A stretch of DNA of 10,727 nucleotides from Clostridiales bacterium. Lineage in GTDB: Bacteria; Bacillota; Sulfobacillia; UBA995; UBA9673. Position 1 is the stretch's first letter. Every line of letters begins with the position of its first letter. The DNA lies in NCBI GenBank assembly GCA_003541445.1, contig DPMO01000271.1, forward strand, positions 1-10,727, in the 5' to 3' direction. The notes beneath the pieces are model-generated. The model did no database searches and was not told the origin of the DNA. It saw only the letters and a program-made list of their open reading frames with translations. The position numbers and the translations under genes are program-made. Below, piece after piece: positions 1 to 6,556 of this stretch.

Positions 1-1
1 C

Positions 2-1042
2 TGGCCGTTCGACCCGGTCACGGTCCTTCCCGGGGCGGAGGTCACGGTCGCCCTGGCCGCCGAGGGCGGCCAGGCGGTCTATGTCTCCATCGTTCAGGAG
101 AACCTCCCGGCGGCCGTGGTCTGCCGGATCGAGCACGGGCCGGACCCCTCGATGCCGGAGGGCGTCACGGGCCGTCTCACGGTGCGTCTGGGGATGGGCA
201 AGGGAGACATGCAGGTCCTGGTCACGCCGGAAACGGAGATACTACTGAACGCGGAGCCCGCGACCTTTTCGGAGTTGCGCGAGCGCGATATCGTCTACGC
301 CGTGACCCAGGGCGGGGCCCCGAAGAAAGCCCTGCGTATCCTTGCCTACCGGGAGCGCGTCACCGGCCGCGTGAAGAGGGTGTCCCGGCGCTACAGTGCT
401 GAAGGGGCCTGCTGGCTGGTCACTGTGAGCGGTCTGGACGGGGAACGCCGCAAGCTGCGGTTCGGCCCCTTCTCTGAACACATGGCCGGTCTGCACCTGG
501 AAGGGCAATTGCTCACCTTCTGTCTGGACCGCTTCGGAGATGTGGCCTTCTTCGGGCCGCCGGGCCCCCTTCCAGGGGAGATGGTGACGGTGAAGGTGCT
601 GGAGTCCGTCGAGTCCTCCGGTCACCGGCTCCTGAGTGTGGACTGGATGGGCGAGACCTTCACCTTCGACCTCCCTCCGGGGATTCAGGCCCCTGCTGCG
701 GACTCCCTGGTCCGGCTCGAGGCGACCGGGCCGGTGACCATCGGTCGGCTCGAAGCTGTGCAGCGAGCCCTCTACGAGGCCGTCGTGGCGGAGGTGGACC
801 CCGAGTCGGGGCGGCTGGGGCTCACCTTCAGGCACCTTCACTGGACGCTGGATGTGACGCGGGTGCCCCTCTATGCCGTGCACCACGTCGAAGGGAGCCC
901 GTTCCTGCCGGGAACGGCGCCGGCCGTGGGCAGCCACCTCCCGTTGGAGGCTGTCGAGCCGGGGGACAGGGTGTGGCTGACGGCCCTGGGACGGAGCCCG
1001 GATTACATCCTCCTTCCGCTGGGGGACGGCGCTCCGCGCTGA
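2..1042 (+). CDS. C-terminal part of a beta-rich repeat surface protein (5' end outside window)
   Basis: The frame is open from the first bases of the window to the TGA at 1040-1042, giving 346 visible residues; the true start lies upstream. A GTG at 116 is in frame, but codons before it read just as well as protein and no ribosome binding site precedes it, so I treat the gene as partial. The visible protein consists of roughly four tandem beta-strand units of 60-90 residues. These start near VTGRLTVRL, RVTGRVKRV, MVTVKVLE and YEAVVAEVD and contain elements such as TPETEI and EPGDRVWL. The pattern resembles the small barrel-like repeats (DUF5666-like) found behind SLH domains in Bacillota surface proteins; this comparison is from memory. 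No SLH motif, membrane segment or catalytic motif is visible in this part. The S-layer gene downstream on the same strand has similar units in its middle, so a cell-surface role is inferred. Function otherwise unknown. Confidence 0.75.
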   Translation, partial: WPFDPVTVLPGAEVTVALAAEGGQAVYVSIVQENLPAAVVCRIEHGPDPSMPEGVTGRLTVRLGMGKGDMQVLVTPETEILLNAEPATFSELRERDIVYAVTQGGAPKKALRILAYRERVTGRVKRVSRRYSAEGACWLVTVSGLDGERRKLRFGPFSEHMAGLHLEGQLLTFCLDRFGDVAFFGPPGPLPGEMVTVKVLESVESSGHRLLSVDWMGETFTFDLPPGIQAPAADSLVRLEATGPVTIGRLEAVQRALYEAVVAEVDPESGRLGLTFRHLHWTLDVTRVPLYAVHHVEGSPFLPGTAPAVGSHLPLEAVEPGDRVWLTALGRSPDYILLPLGDGAPR

Positions 1043-1201
1043 CGCCGCCTTCTTCCCGCCTTCTCGCCGAGGCGCGTTGCGGAGCCCCAGTTGCGACATG
1101 CTCCGCGCCGGCTAGCCGCTTGGCTAACTCACCAATAACAAGCGTTGCGCGTTTTCCTTACTTGGAAGGAAGGAGCACAGAATCACAGAAACACCAGCAT
1201 A

Positions 1202-1220
1202 CGTTGGGCGAAGCCCAACG
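1202..1220 (+). promoter_or_regulatory. Hairpin in the leader of the S-layer gene
   Basis: A perfect 8-bp stem (CGTTGGGC / GCCCAACG) closes on a GAA triloop, ending 20 bases before the ribosome binding site of the SLH gene. The whole 1043-1252 gap holds no gene that I can support. Long structured leaders are known for S-layer mRNAs, where they favour transcript stability, so a similar role is inferred. There is no T-run, so it is not an obvious terminator of the upstream gene. I could not find a convincing -35/-10 pair in the gap. Confidence 0.4.
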
Positions 1221-1237
1221 CCCCAAACTCTAACTAG

Positions 1238-1246
1238 AAAGGAGGG
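1238..1246 (+). promoter_or_regulatory. Strong ribosome binding site for the S-layer gene
   Basis: AAAGGAGGG lies with its GGAGG core 7 bases before the GTG at 1253. This fixes that GTG as the start and fits a highly expressed gene. Confidence 0.8.
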
Positions 1247-1252
1247 AAAAGA

Positions 1253-3724
1253 GTGAAGAAGCTACTCATCTCCACACTGGTCGCGGTCATGGTGCTCACC
1301 TGCGCGAGCGTGAGCGTGGCGGCGGCGGACATCGAGGGGGCGGCGTTCTCGGACATCGCCGGTCACGAGGCCGAGGCCGAGCTCACCCTGCTGGGCGCCA
1401 TGGGGGTCTACAGCGGTGAGTACGGGCTGGGCGGTCCGGTGAACCCCGACAGCCCGATCACCCGGGCGCAGTTCTGCAAGGTCGTCGTCGAGGCCATCGG
1501 CCGGGGGTCCCTGGCTGAGAGCCTCGCGACCGTGAAGCCTGCGTTCGCGGACGAGATTCCGGGCTGGGCCTGGGGTTACGTGAACGTGGCCGTGTTCGCC
1601 GGCATCATCAGCGGCTATCCTGACGGCACCTTCAAGCCCGACAACCCGGTCACCTACGCCGAGGCCGTGACGATGCTCGTCCGGGCCGTCTCCGGCCACC
1701 TCGATCAGGTCGGTGACCAGCCCTGGCCGTACAACTTCATCTTCTACGGCGTGGACGAGGGCTTCACCGGCGACGTCGACGTCGGCTTCGTGAACCTGCC
1801 GGCCACGCGGGGAGACATCGCCAAGATGCTCTTCGCCACGATGCAGGTTCCCAAGCTCGACAAGGACCGTGTTGAGAAACCCGATTCCGCTGTCCTCTTC
1901 GACCGCGTCGACGAGAACGGTGTCCACTACGGCCTGATGTACGAGGGTCTCTTCGCCGACTACACTGTCGGCGACGAGACGACCACCATCCACATCGAGG
2001 AGGCCGGCTGGTCGTATGACCTCACGCTGGCCGACACCGTCTACATCGTCGGTGCCGACAGCCTCGATGACCTGAGGTGGTTCCCGGTCCGCCTCATCGT
2101 CAACGATGACGGCGAGGTCATCTTCATCCAGGTCCTCGAGACGGCCCGCGTTGTCAGCGGTATCGTGGACGCCGTCGTCGACTCCGAGGATGACGAGGAC
2201 GACCTGCTGGACACCATCGTCCTGGCCGACGGGACGGAGATTCCCTTCGACCCCGAAGTGGGCGTCAACGTCACCCTCAACCAGTTCGAGAATCTGGACG
2301 CGGAGTACCTCCTCGCGGGCGACGAGGTGGCCATCAACCTCAACTCTGACGGTATGGCGGTCAACTGCATCGCTCACCGCTTCCGTGATGTCGACTTCAT
2401 CGTGAGCGTGACCGAGGCCGAGTACGACGAGGAAGGCAACGAGACCAGCCCGACGCAGATCGAGCTGTACGGCGCCGCCACCACCTACCCCGTGCAGGCT
2501 GACTGCCAGGTGACTGGTGATGTCACGAAGCGCGGGAAGCTGGCTGAGTGGGACGTCGCCGAGGTCGCGCTCACTCTCACCGACGCTACCGACCCGTCCA
2601 CGCTGACCTTCGGTGACCCGTACCTGATCCGGGTCGAGCGCGAGACTGTGGCGGGTACGGTCACCAAGGTCACCACGACCTACCCGGGCCCCGTCACCAA
2701 GGTCACCATCGAGAAGGCGGACGGGACCACGGCGACCTACGAATACGTTGTCCTCAACGAGTCGGAGATGCCGGAGAAGGACGATGTCGTGAACTACGGC
2801 CTCGACTTCAACGGCGACCTCTTCGTCGAAATCGGCTTCGAGGGGGCGACGCCGTTCGTGCTTCTCCTGTCCTACCGGACGGAAGCCGACGACGCCTACC
2901 TCACCGTCGACCTGAAGGGAACCGAAACCACCTATCCGCTCGCCTCGGACTACAGTGGGCCGGCACTTGATGACAACGACCTGTACAACGGGGTCACCTT
3001 CGCCGAGCTCACCACCGGCGGCGCGAACAGTCCTGTGAGCCGGCTCGAGCTCTACACGCTAGAAGGGGCCACCTGGTACGACGTCCTGGCTGTGGACGCC
3101 TCCGGCAAGGGTATGACGGTCCAGAACCTGGGCAACGGCAACATCGAGTACATAACCGACGCCCTCGTCTACAGCTACGACGCCGATTCCGGCCGGTGCG
3201 AGTACGTACCGCTGGCGGACGTCTCCGCGGACTGGGACCTCCGCAGGCTCGGCAGCACGCCTCTGTTCGTGCACCTCGATGTGGAGGCCGGCTTCACCTT
3301 CCACATCCAGACCGGGACCGACCTCTACCACGACGTCGACGACTTCGCCGGGACCTACGCTGTCATCACCGTGCGCTTCACCAACCCGGATTCCATCCAC
3401 GACAACACCCTCGTCCGCTACAAGGCCGTGCTGACCAGTCAGGGCGAGCCCGTGGCCAACGAGTCTATCCAGTACTGGGACGACGGCGCCTGGGCCTGGC
3501 TCAGTATGAGCACCGACAGTGATGGTGTGGCCTGGTTCGGACCCAGTGGAGGCTTCACGGTGGGCAGTGTGCCTGAGCTCAAGACCACCGGCAGGAGCTC
3601 GTACTTCCGCGCCAGCCTGGCCGATGATGAGTACGAGCTGGACCTCTACGTGGTCGATGTGACAAACGCCCAGCAGTATCTGCTGGTCGGCGATTCGGTG
3701 ACCTTCACGGTTCCCTCGCCGTGA
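1253..3724 (+). CDS. S-layer protein with signal peptide and three SLH motifs
   Basis: This gene encodes 823 residues from a GTG start. Residues 1-25 form a signal peptide: MKK, a hydrophobic core and a VAAA-D cleavage region. Three SLH motifs follow at about 32-83 (NPDSPITRAQF), 97-146 (GYPDGTFKPDNPVTYAE) and 155-197 (LPATRGDIAKM). They carry TRAQ, TYAE and TRGD at the position of the family's TRAE motif. SLH triplets bind pyruvylated secondary cell-wall polysaccharide and so anchor the protein outside the cell. Residues ~200-690 are acidic and beta-rich, with repeated units such as VVSGIVDAVVD...LADGTEI and VAGTVTKVT...VEIGF. The last ~110 residues (YKAVLTSQGEPVANESIQYW, then STDSDGVAWFG) look like an Ig-like Big_1-type domain. 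The protein is secreted and self-assembling or surface-bound, with no enzymatic motif visible. It is probably a monocistronic unit, with its own leader upstream and strong hairpins downstream. SLH assignment is firm; being the major S-layer subunit rather than a minor SLH protein is inferred. Confidence 0.93.
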   Translation: MKKLLISTLVAVMVLTCASVSVAAADIEGAAFSDIAGHEAEAELTLLGAMGVYSGEYGLGGPVNPDSPITRAQFCKVVVEAIGRGSLAESLATVKPAFADEIPGWAWGYVNVAVFAGIISGYPDGTFKPDNPVTYAEAVTMLVRAVSGHLDQVGDQPWPYNFIFYGVDEGFTGDVDVGFVNLPATRGDIAKMLFATMQVPKLDKDRVEKPDSAVLFDRVDENGVHYGLMYEGLFADYTVGDETTTIHIEEAGWSYDLTLADTVYIVGADSLDDLRWFPVRLIVNDDGEVIFIQVLETARVVSGIVDAVVDSEDDEDDLLDTIVLADGTEIPFDPEVGVNVTLNQFENLDAEYLLAGDEVAINLNSDGMAVNCIAHRFRDVDFIVSVTEAEYDEEGNETSPTQIELYGAATTYPVQADCQVTGDVTKRGKLAEWDVAEVALTLTDATDPSTLTFGDPYLIRVERETVAGTVTKVTTTYPGPVTKVTIEKADGTTATYEYVVLNESEMPEKDDVVNYGLDFNGDLFVEIGFEGATPFVLLLSYRTEADDAYLTVDLKGTETTYPLASDYSGPALDDNDLYNGVTFAELTTGGANSPVSRLELYTLEGATWYDVLAVDASGKGMTVQNLGNGNIEYITDALVYSYDADSGRCEYVPLADVSADWDLRRLGSTPLFVHLDVEAGFTFHIQTGTDLYHDVDDFAGTYAVITVRFTNPDSIHDNTLVRYKAVLTSQGEPVANESIQYWDDGAWAWLSMSTDSDGVAWFGPSGGFTVGSVPELKTTGRSSYFRASLADDEYELDLYVVDVTNAQQYLLVGDSVTFTVPSP

Positions 3725-3752
3725 CGGCTCACCGCGTCTGAAGGGCTGAACG

Positions 3753-3772
3753 GCGAACCCGGGATGGTTCGC
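3753..3772 (+). terminator. First hairpin after the S-layer gene
   Basis: A 7-bp perfect stem (GCGAACC / GGTTCGC) with a 6-base loop starts 28 bases after the S-layer stop codon. No T-run follows. Together with the larger hairpin just downstream it probably ends or stabilises the S-layer transcript. Confidence 0.45.
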
Positions 3773-3780
3773 GGTAGGGT

Positions 3781-3810
3781 TGAGGGGGCGCCGCCCGCGG
3801 CGCCCCCTCA
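3781..3810. terminator. Strong 13-bp hairpin between convergent genes
   Basis: TGAGGGGGCGCCG pairs perfectly with CGGCGCCCCCTCA around a 4-base loop. A stem this long and GC-rich is very unlikely by chance. It lies between the S-layer gene (+) and the small membrane-protein gene (-), so it could act in both directions. It lacks the classical U-tract on either strand, so whether it terminates transcription or only blocks 3' exonucleases is open. The rest of 3725-3888 shows nothing else. Confidence 0.7.
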
Positions 3811-3888
3811 CCAGCACCTCAGAACGCCTCTCTGCTGAAGGTGCGGGGAGAGAGGTGCAGGAACCGGCAATTGAGAGCGGGCACCAAC

Positions 3889-4401
3889 CTACCGGCCCGC
3901 CTCTTCTTCCGTCCAACCGGGCTCCAGCCTGGGGTCCTGCCACCACTCGTCACAGAGGCCAGGCAGATTGCCGGGCGGCGTCTCTACCCAGTCCACCTGT
4001 TCGGCGGCGGAACGCGATATCACGGCCCTGAGTCCCGTCTCGAGCTCCATCTGGTCCGCCTCGGCCAGGAACGGGAAGTCTATCACCACGGCCACCGAGG
4101 AAACGCTCCGGAAGCGGAAGACTTTCGCGAAGAACCTGAGCAGTCTCTCCTGGCACCTCTCCACCGCCTGATCGTGCACGAGTGCGTAGCGGATTCTGAC
4201 CGTGAACCGACCCGACTCGTCGAGCTCCGCCACGTACACCCCCGGCTCGACGGTCCCCTGCGGGGGCCGCCCGAAGAGGCTGTAGGCCAGCTCCTGCGGG
4301 GTCCGGGGGCCGGATGTGAGATCCATTATCCACCCCCAGGCCACCCAGGCGAGCAACAGAATGGCCACGGCCGCAGGGCCGAAGATGCGCCTTCTCGACA
4401 A
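3889..4401 (-). CDS. Small membrane-anchored protein of unknown function
   Basis: The product is 170 residues, read from a TTG start (4401-4399) chosen because GGAGG (4414-4410) lies 8 bases upstream; an ATG within that spacer is in a different frame. Residues 1-5 are basic (MSRRR) and about 6-28 form one hydrophobic helix (FGPAAVAILLLAWVAWGWIM), so the protein is probably anchored with its C-terminal ~140 residues outside. The soluble part has a strand-helix-strand look: YVAEL and FTVRIRYALV, a helix around ERCQERLLRFFAKVF, then VAVVIDFPFL. It has two cysteines (about 83 and 150), an acidic Trp-rich end (DEWWQDP) and no catalytic motif I recognise. Competing frames over the same bases (3841-4581 + and 3950-4462 -) have Arg/Gly/Pro-rich shadow composition. 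The gene converges on the S-layer gene and points away from the polysaccharide genes, so context says little about its role. Real gene likely; function unknown. Confidence 0.8.
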   Translation of the reverse strand: MSRRRIFGPAAVAILLLAWVAWGWIMDLTSGPRTPQELAYSLFGRPPQGTVEPGVYVAELDESGRFTVRIRYALVHDQAVERCQERLLRFFAKVFRFRSVSSVAVVIDFPFLAEADQMELETGLRAVISRSAAEQVDWVETPPGNLPGLCDEWWQDPRLEPGWTEEEAGR

Positions 4402-4409
4402 ACCGCATA

Positions 4410-4432
4410 CCTCCCGAAGACAGTCGCTGTCT
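4410..4432 (-). promoter_or_regulatory. Ribosome binding site and small leader hairpin for the TTG-start gene
   Basis: On the - strand a 6-bp stem with a 3-base loop (AGACAG / CTGTCT, 4418-4432) directly precedes GGAGG (4414-4410). The binding site is clear and decides the TTG start. The hairpin is short and could be chance, but its position next to the binding site could affect translation. From here to 4490 I see nothing further. Confidence 0.5.
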
Positions 4433-4489
4433 GGGGCGGTTCCTGCCGGGGCATTCCGCCATTTGACGTAGAGAGATTTACGCGTCGTG

Positions 4490-4760
4490 GGTCCGCTATC
4501 CTACCGCAGGGTTCCGAGCAGGAGCCGACCGCCCTCCGACAGGGCACGCGCGGTGGCCTCAGGACCTCGAGCCCGGCGTGAGGGGCTGCTCGGTCAGGCC
4601 GGGGGACGCCCAGGGAGTCGCGCGGGCCGTCCGGAGACTGGCGACGGAGCCCGGCCTTGCCGGGACCGTTCGCCGGGCCGGGTGGGAAAGGATTGGGAGC
4701 TACCCTATCGAAACGATGGTAGACGGGATGGAGATGGCCTATAGCCTGGCGCTCCGCCGG
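4490..4760 (+). pseudogene. Decayed C-terminal remnant of a GT4-type glycosyltransferase
   Basis: From 4593 to about 4755 one frame reads VRPGDAQGVARAVRRL, then ATEPGLAGTVRRAGWERI and ETMVDGMEMAY. This is the usual end of GT-B fold family 4 glycosyltransferases, where family members have LLVPPGD, then AIRRLL and AGRERV, then a closing helix. Just upstream the matching pieces lie in other frames: EGLL at 4580-4591 is one base out of phase with the following VRPGD; EPGVR at 4569-4583 is back in the first frame; RGGLR at 4549-4563 is in a third. Before that, SYR and EPTAL near 4500-4535 recall the PSYREG...EPT-type motif of these enzymes, more weakly. The N-terminal domain (~200-300 residues) is missing; the - strand gene begins instead. 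Seen directly: frame changes in a conserved stretch. Inferred: a 5'-truncated dead gene that once added a sugar in the polysaccharide pathway. Sequence errors could explain the frameshifts but not the missing 5' part. Confidence 0.65.
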
Positions 4761-4815
4761 ACAAGAGCGGCACAGTTCAGGCGAGCGGCGCCGAGGGAAG
4801 GGGCTCCTTTGACCG

Positions 4816-6378
4816 ATGCCCCGTGGGGAACAGCGACCGGCACCAGAGGTCCCTCCCAAGCAGACCGGGCGCCGCGTGCGGAGTCCGCGCACACGGAACT
4901 ACGGCCCGTGGCCCCTCGCGCTGGCCCTCGGAGACCTGGTCCTCGTTCATGCGGGCTACCTGGGGGCGTTCCTTATCCGCTTCGGCCGGACCCTGCCCGA
5001 GGCGAACTTCCAGGCCTACCTCGAGTCGGCTCCGGGCCTGACCGTGCTCGCTCTCGTCCTGTTCCTCTCCTACGGGCTCTACGACCTGCGCCCGCAGAGC
5101 TGGCGTACGGCCGCGGCTGGCGTGGCGGCGTCGTCGACCCTGCTCCTGTTCCTTGGCATGGCCCTCAGCTTCGTCGCCCGGACCTTCGCCCTGCCGCGGA
5201 GCGTGTTCCTCCTGGCCTGGGTCCTCCACGTCCTCACCCTCCTCCTCTGGCGCAATGTGGTACGCCAGGTGGTTCGCAGAGTCTGGGGTCCCGAGAGGGT
5301 CGTCGTCGCCGGGCCTGCTGGCGAGGTCGAGGGGTTCGCCCGGCGCCTGGCCTCCGGAAAGCAGGTGGGGTGGGAGGTCGTGGCGGCACTGGTGGGCCGA
5401 CCGCCGCGGGCGGCGGAGGAGTGGCTGTCGGAACTCGCGGCGGCGGAGGCGGCGGGAGCGCCCGCGCGGGAGAAGAACCCCCTGCAGAACTCCCCGCCGG
5501 ACCGGGACGGCCCCTTCCCACTGTGCGCCGTGTCTGGGTCTGCTGAGGAGCCGAGTGACATACCCGTGGTTCCTCTCGCTTCTCTGGCGGGGCTCCTCGA
5601 GGGCGAGGAGATTCCGCCTCCCGACGTCATCATCCTCACACCCTCGACCAGCGTCGAGGACAAGGCCAGGGTCGTGGCGCTGTCTTCCCGGTTCGGGGTG
5701 CGGGTGCTCGTCGTGCCGGGCTACCGGGATCTCCTGGTGCTCGACTCGAAGATGGCCCAGGTCGACGACATCCTGGCCTTCGAGGTCGGCCCGACGGGTG
5801 TGCCGGGGCATCTGGCCTGGGCGAAGCGCCTGATGGACATATCCTTCGCCCTGCTCGGCCTCATCCTGACGCTTCCGTGGTACCCCTTCATCGCCCTGGC
5901 GGTGAAGCTCTCCTCGCCCGGCCCGGTCTTCTACTCTCAGACCCGCGTGGGGCTCGGCGGCAGGCCCTACACTCTCTGGAAGTTCCGGACAATGAGGGTC
6001 GACGCCGAGGCTGAGACCGGCCCGACCCTCTCCGGGCCTGACGACCCGCGCGTCACCCCGGTGGGGCGGCTCCTCCGCCGCTTCCGCCTCGACGAGCTCC
6101 CGCAGCTCTTCAACGTCCTCATGGGTTCGATGTCCCTCGTGGGGCCGAGACCCGAGAGGCCGGAGTTCGTGAGGGAGTACTCCAGGACCATCCCGTACTA
6201 AGACCACTGCCGCCTTCTCAAACCCGGCCTCACGGGACTTGCCCAGCTCCACGCCAGGTACGACACGGCGGTGGAGGAAAAGCTGCGCTACGACCTCCTG
6301 TACGCGAAGAGGTACTCCCTGCTCTTGGACTTGCGAATCATCCTGCTCACAGTCCAGGCCCAGTGGAAGGACTCCTAG
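4816..6378 (+). pseudogene. Polyprenyl-phosphate sugar-1-phosphate transferase (WbaP/ExoY type), interrupted by an in-frame TAA
   Basis: Members of this family transfer a sugar-1-phosphate from a nucleotide sugar to undecaprenyl phosphate, the first membrane step of polysaccharide synthesis. The ATG at 4816 is the first start after an in-frame TGA at 4810; its binding site (GAAGGGG, 4797-4803) is rather far at 12 bases. Four membrane helices lie at about 34-57, 73-90, 102-121 and 127-146, a Rossmann-like CoA-binding domain at about 160-295, and the catalytic domain from 335. The catalytic domain shows KRLMD (337-341), SPGPVFY, KFRTM (389-393), DDPRVTPVGRLLRRF, the catalytic Asp-Glu pair in LDELPQL (D426, E427) and SLVGPRPERPEF. 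After TIPY (residue 461) a TAA (6199-6201) stops the frame, but the same frame goes on with LLKPGLTGLAQLH, ARYDT and EEKLRYDLLYAKRYSLLLDL, the normal family ending, to a TAG at 6376-6378. TAC to TAA would be a single change, as family members often have Tyr there. The 461-residue product would lack the conserved end and is probably inactive. Residues 199-240 are an unusually long Ala/Pro-rich insert. Confidence 0.9.
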
Positions 6379-6487
6379 GTGGCTCAGGCCCCGGCGGACA
6401 CCGGCCGCCCGGTCGTGCGTTCGCCGCACCTGGTGAAGCCGCTGGGCGTGCGCGGCACCGGCCGGTCACCCGGTACGAAGCCCTACG

Positions 6488-6493
6488 GATAAT
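6488..6493 (+). promoter_or_regulatory. Possible -10 element ahead of the polymerase gene
   Basis: GATAAT, a 5/6 match to TATAAT, sits in the only AT-rich patch of the 178-base gap 6379-6556. I see no good -35 at 16-18 bases upstream, so this is tentative. If used, transcription would start near 6500, just before the inverted repeat at 6506-6542. Confidence 0.2.
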
Positions 6494-6505
6494 AGACCAC
6501 TTAGC

Positions 6506-6542
6506 GCCAGGTGACCGGCGCTCCACAGGCGAAGCACCTGGC
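6506..6542 (+). repeat. Inverted repeat in the polymerase gene leader
   Basis: GCCAGGTG and CACCTGGC are perfect 8-base inverted arms separated by 21 bases, ending 14 bases before the polymerase start. It could be an operator or an RNA structure, but arms of this length with a loose spacer can arise by chance in GC-rich DNA. GCACCTGG, part of the right arm, also occurs at 6426-6433. Confidence 0.3.
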
Positions 6543-6556
6543 ACACTGACGGCGGA

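Noticed and set aside
973-1233. 86-residue + strand frame ahead of the S-layer gene
   Set aside because: It begins inside the upstream gene in another frame, has no binding site, and its end runs through the leader hairpin.
1262-2377. 371-residue frame on the - strand inside the S-layer gene
   Set aside because: It lies opposite a gene with a signal peptide and SLH motifs; its Val/Asp/Gly/His-rich composition is that of an antisense shadow in GC-rich DNA.
3059-3946. 295-residue - strand frame across the S-layer 3' end and terminators
   Set aside because: It reads through both hairpins and an unrelated intergenic gap and shows no motif; chance open frame.
4760-5546. Continuation of the GT4-remnant frame into the sugar transferase
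   Set aside because: After about 4760 the translation becomes Arg/Gly/Pro-rich shadow sequence of the overlapping gene; only the first part resembles a glycosyltransferase.
4777-6429. 550-residue - strand frame opposite the sugar transferase
   Set aside because: Long, but Arg/Gly/His-rich with no motif, and it covers a gene with many clear family motifs on the + strand.
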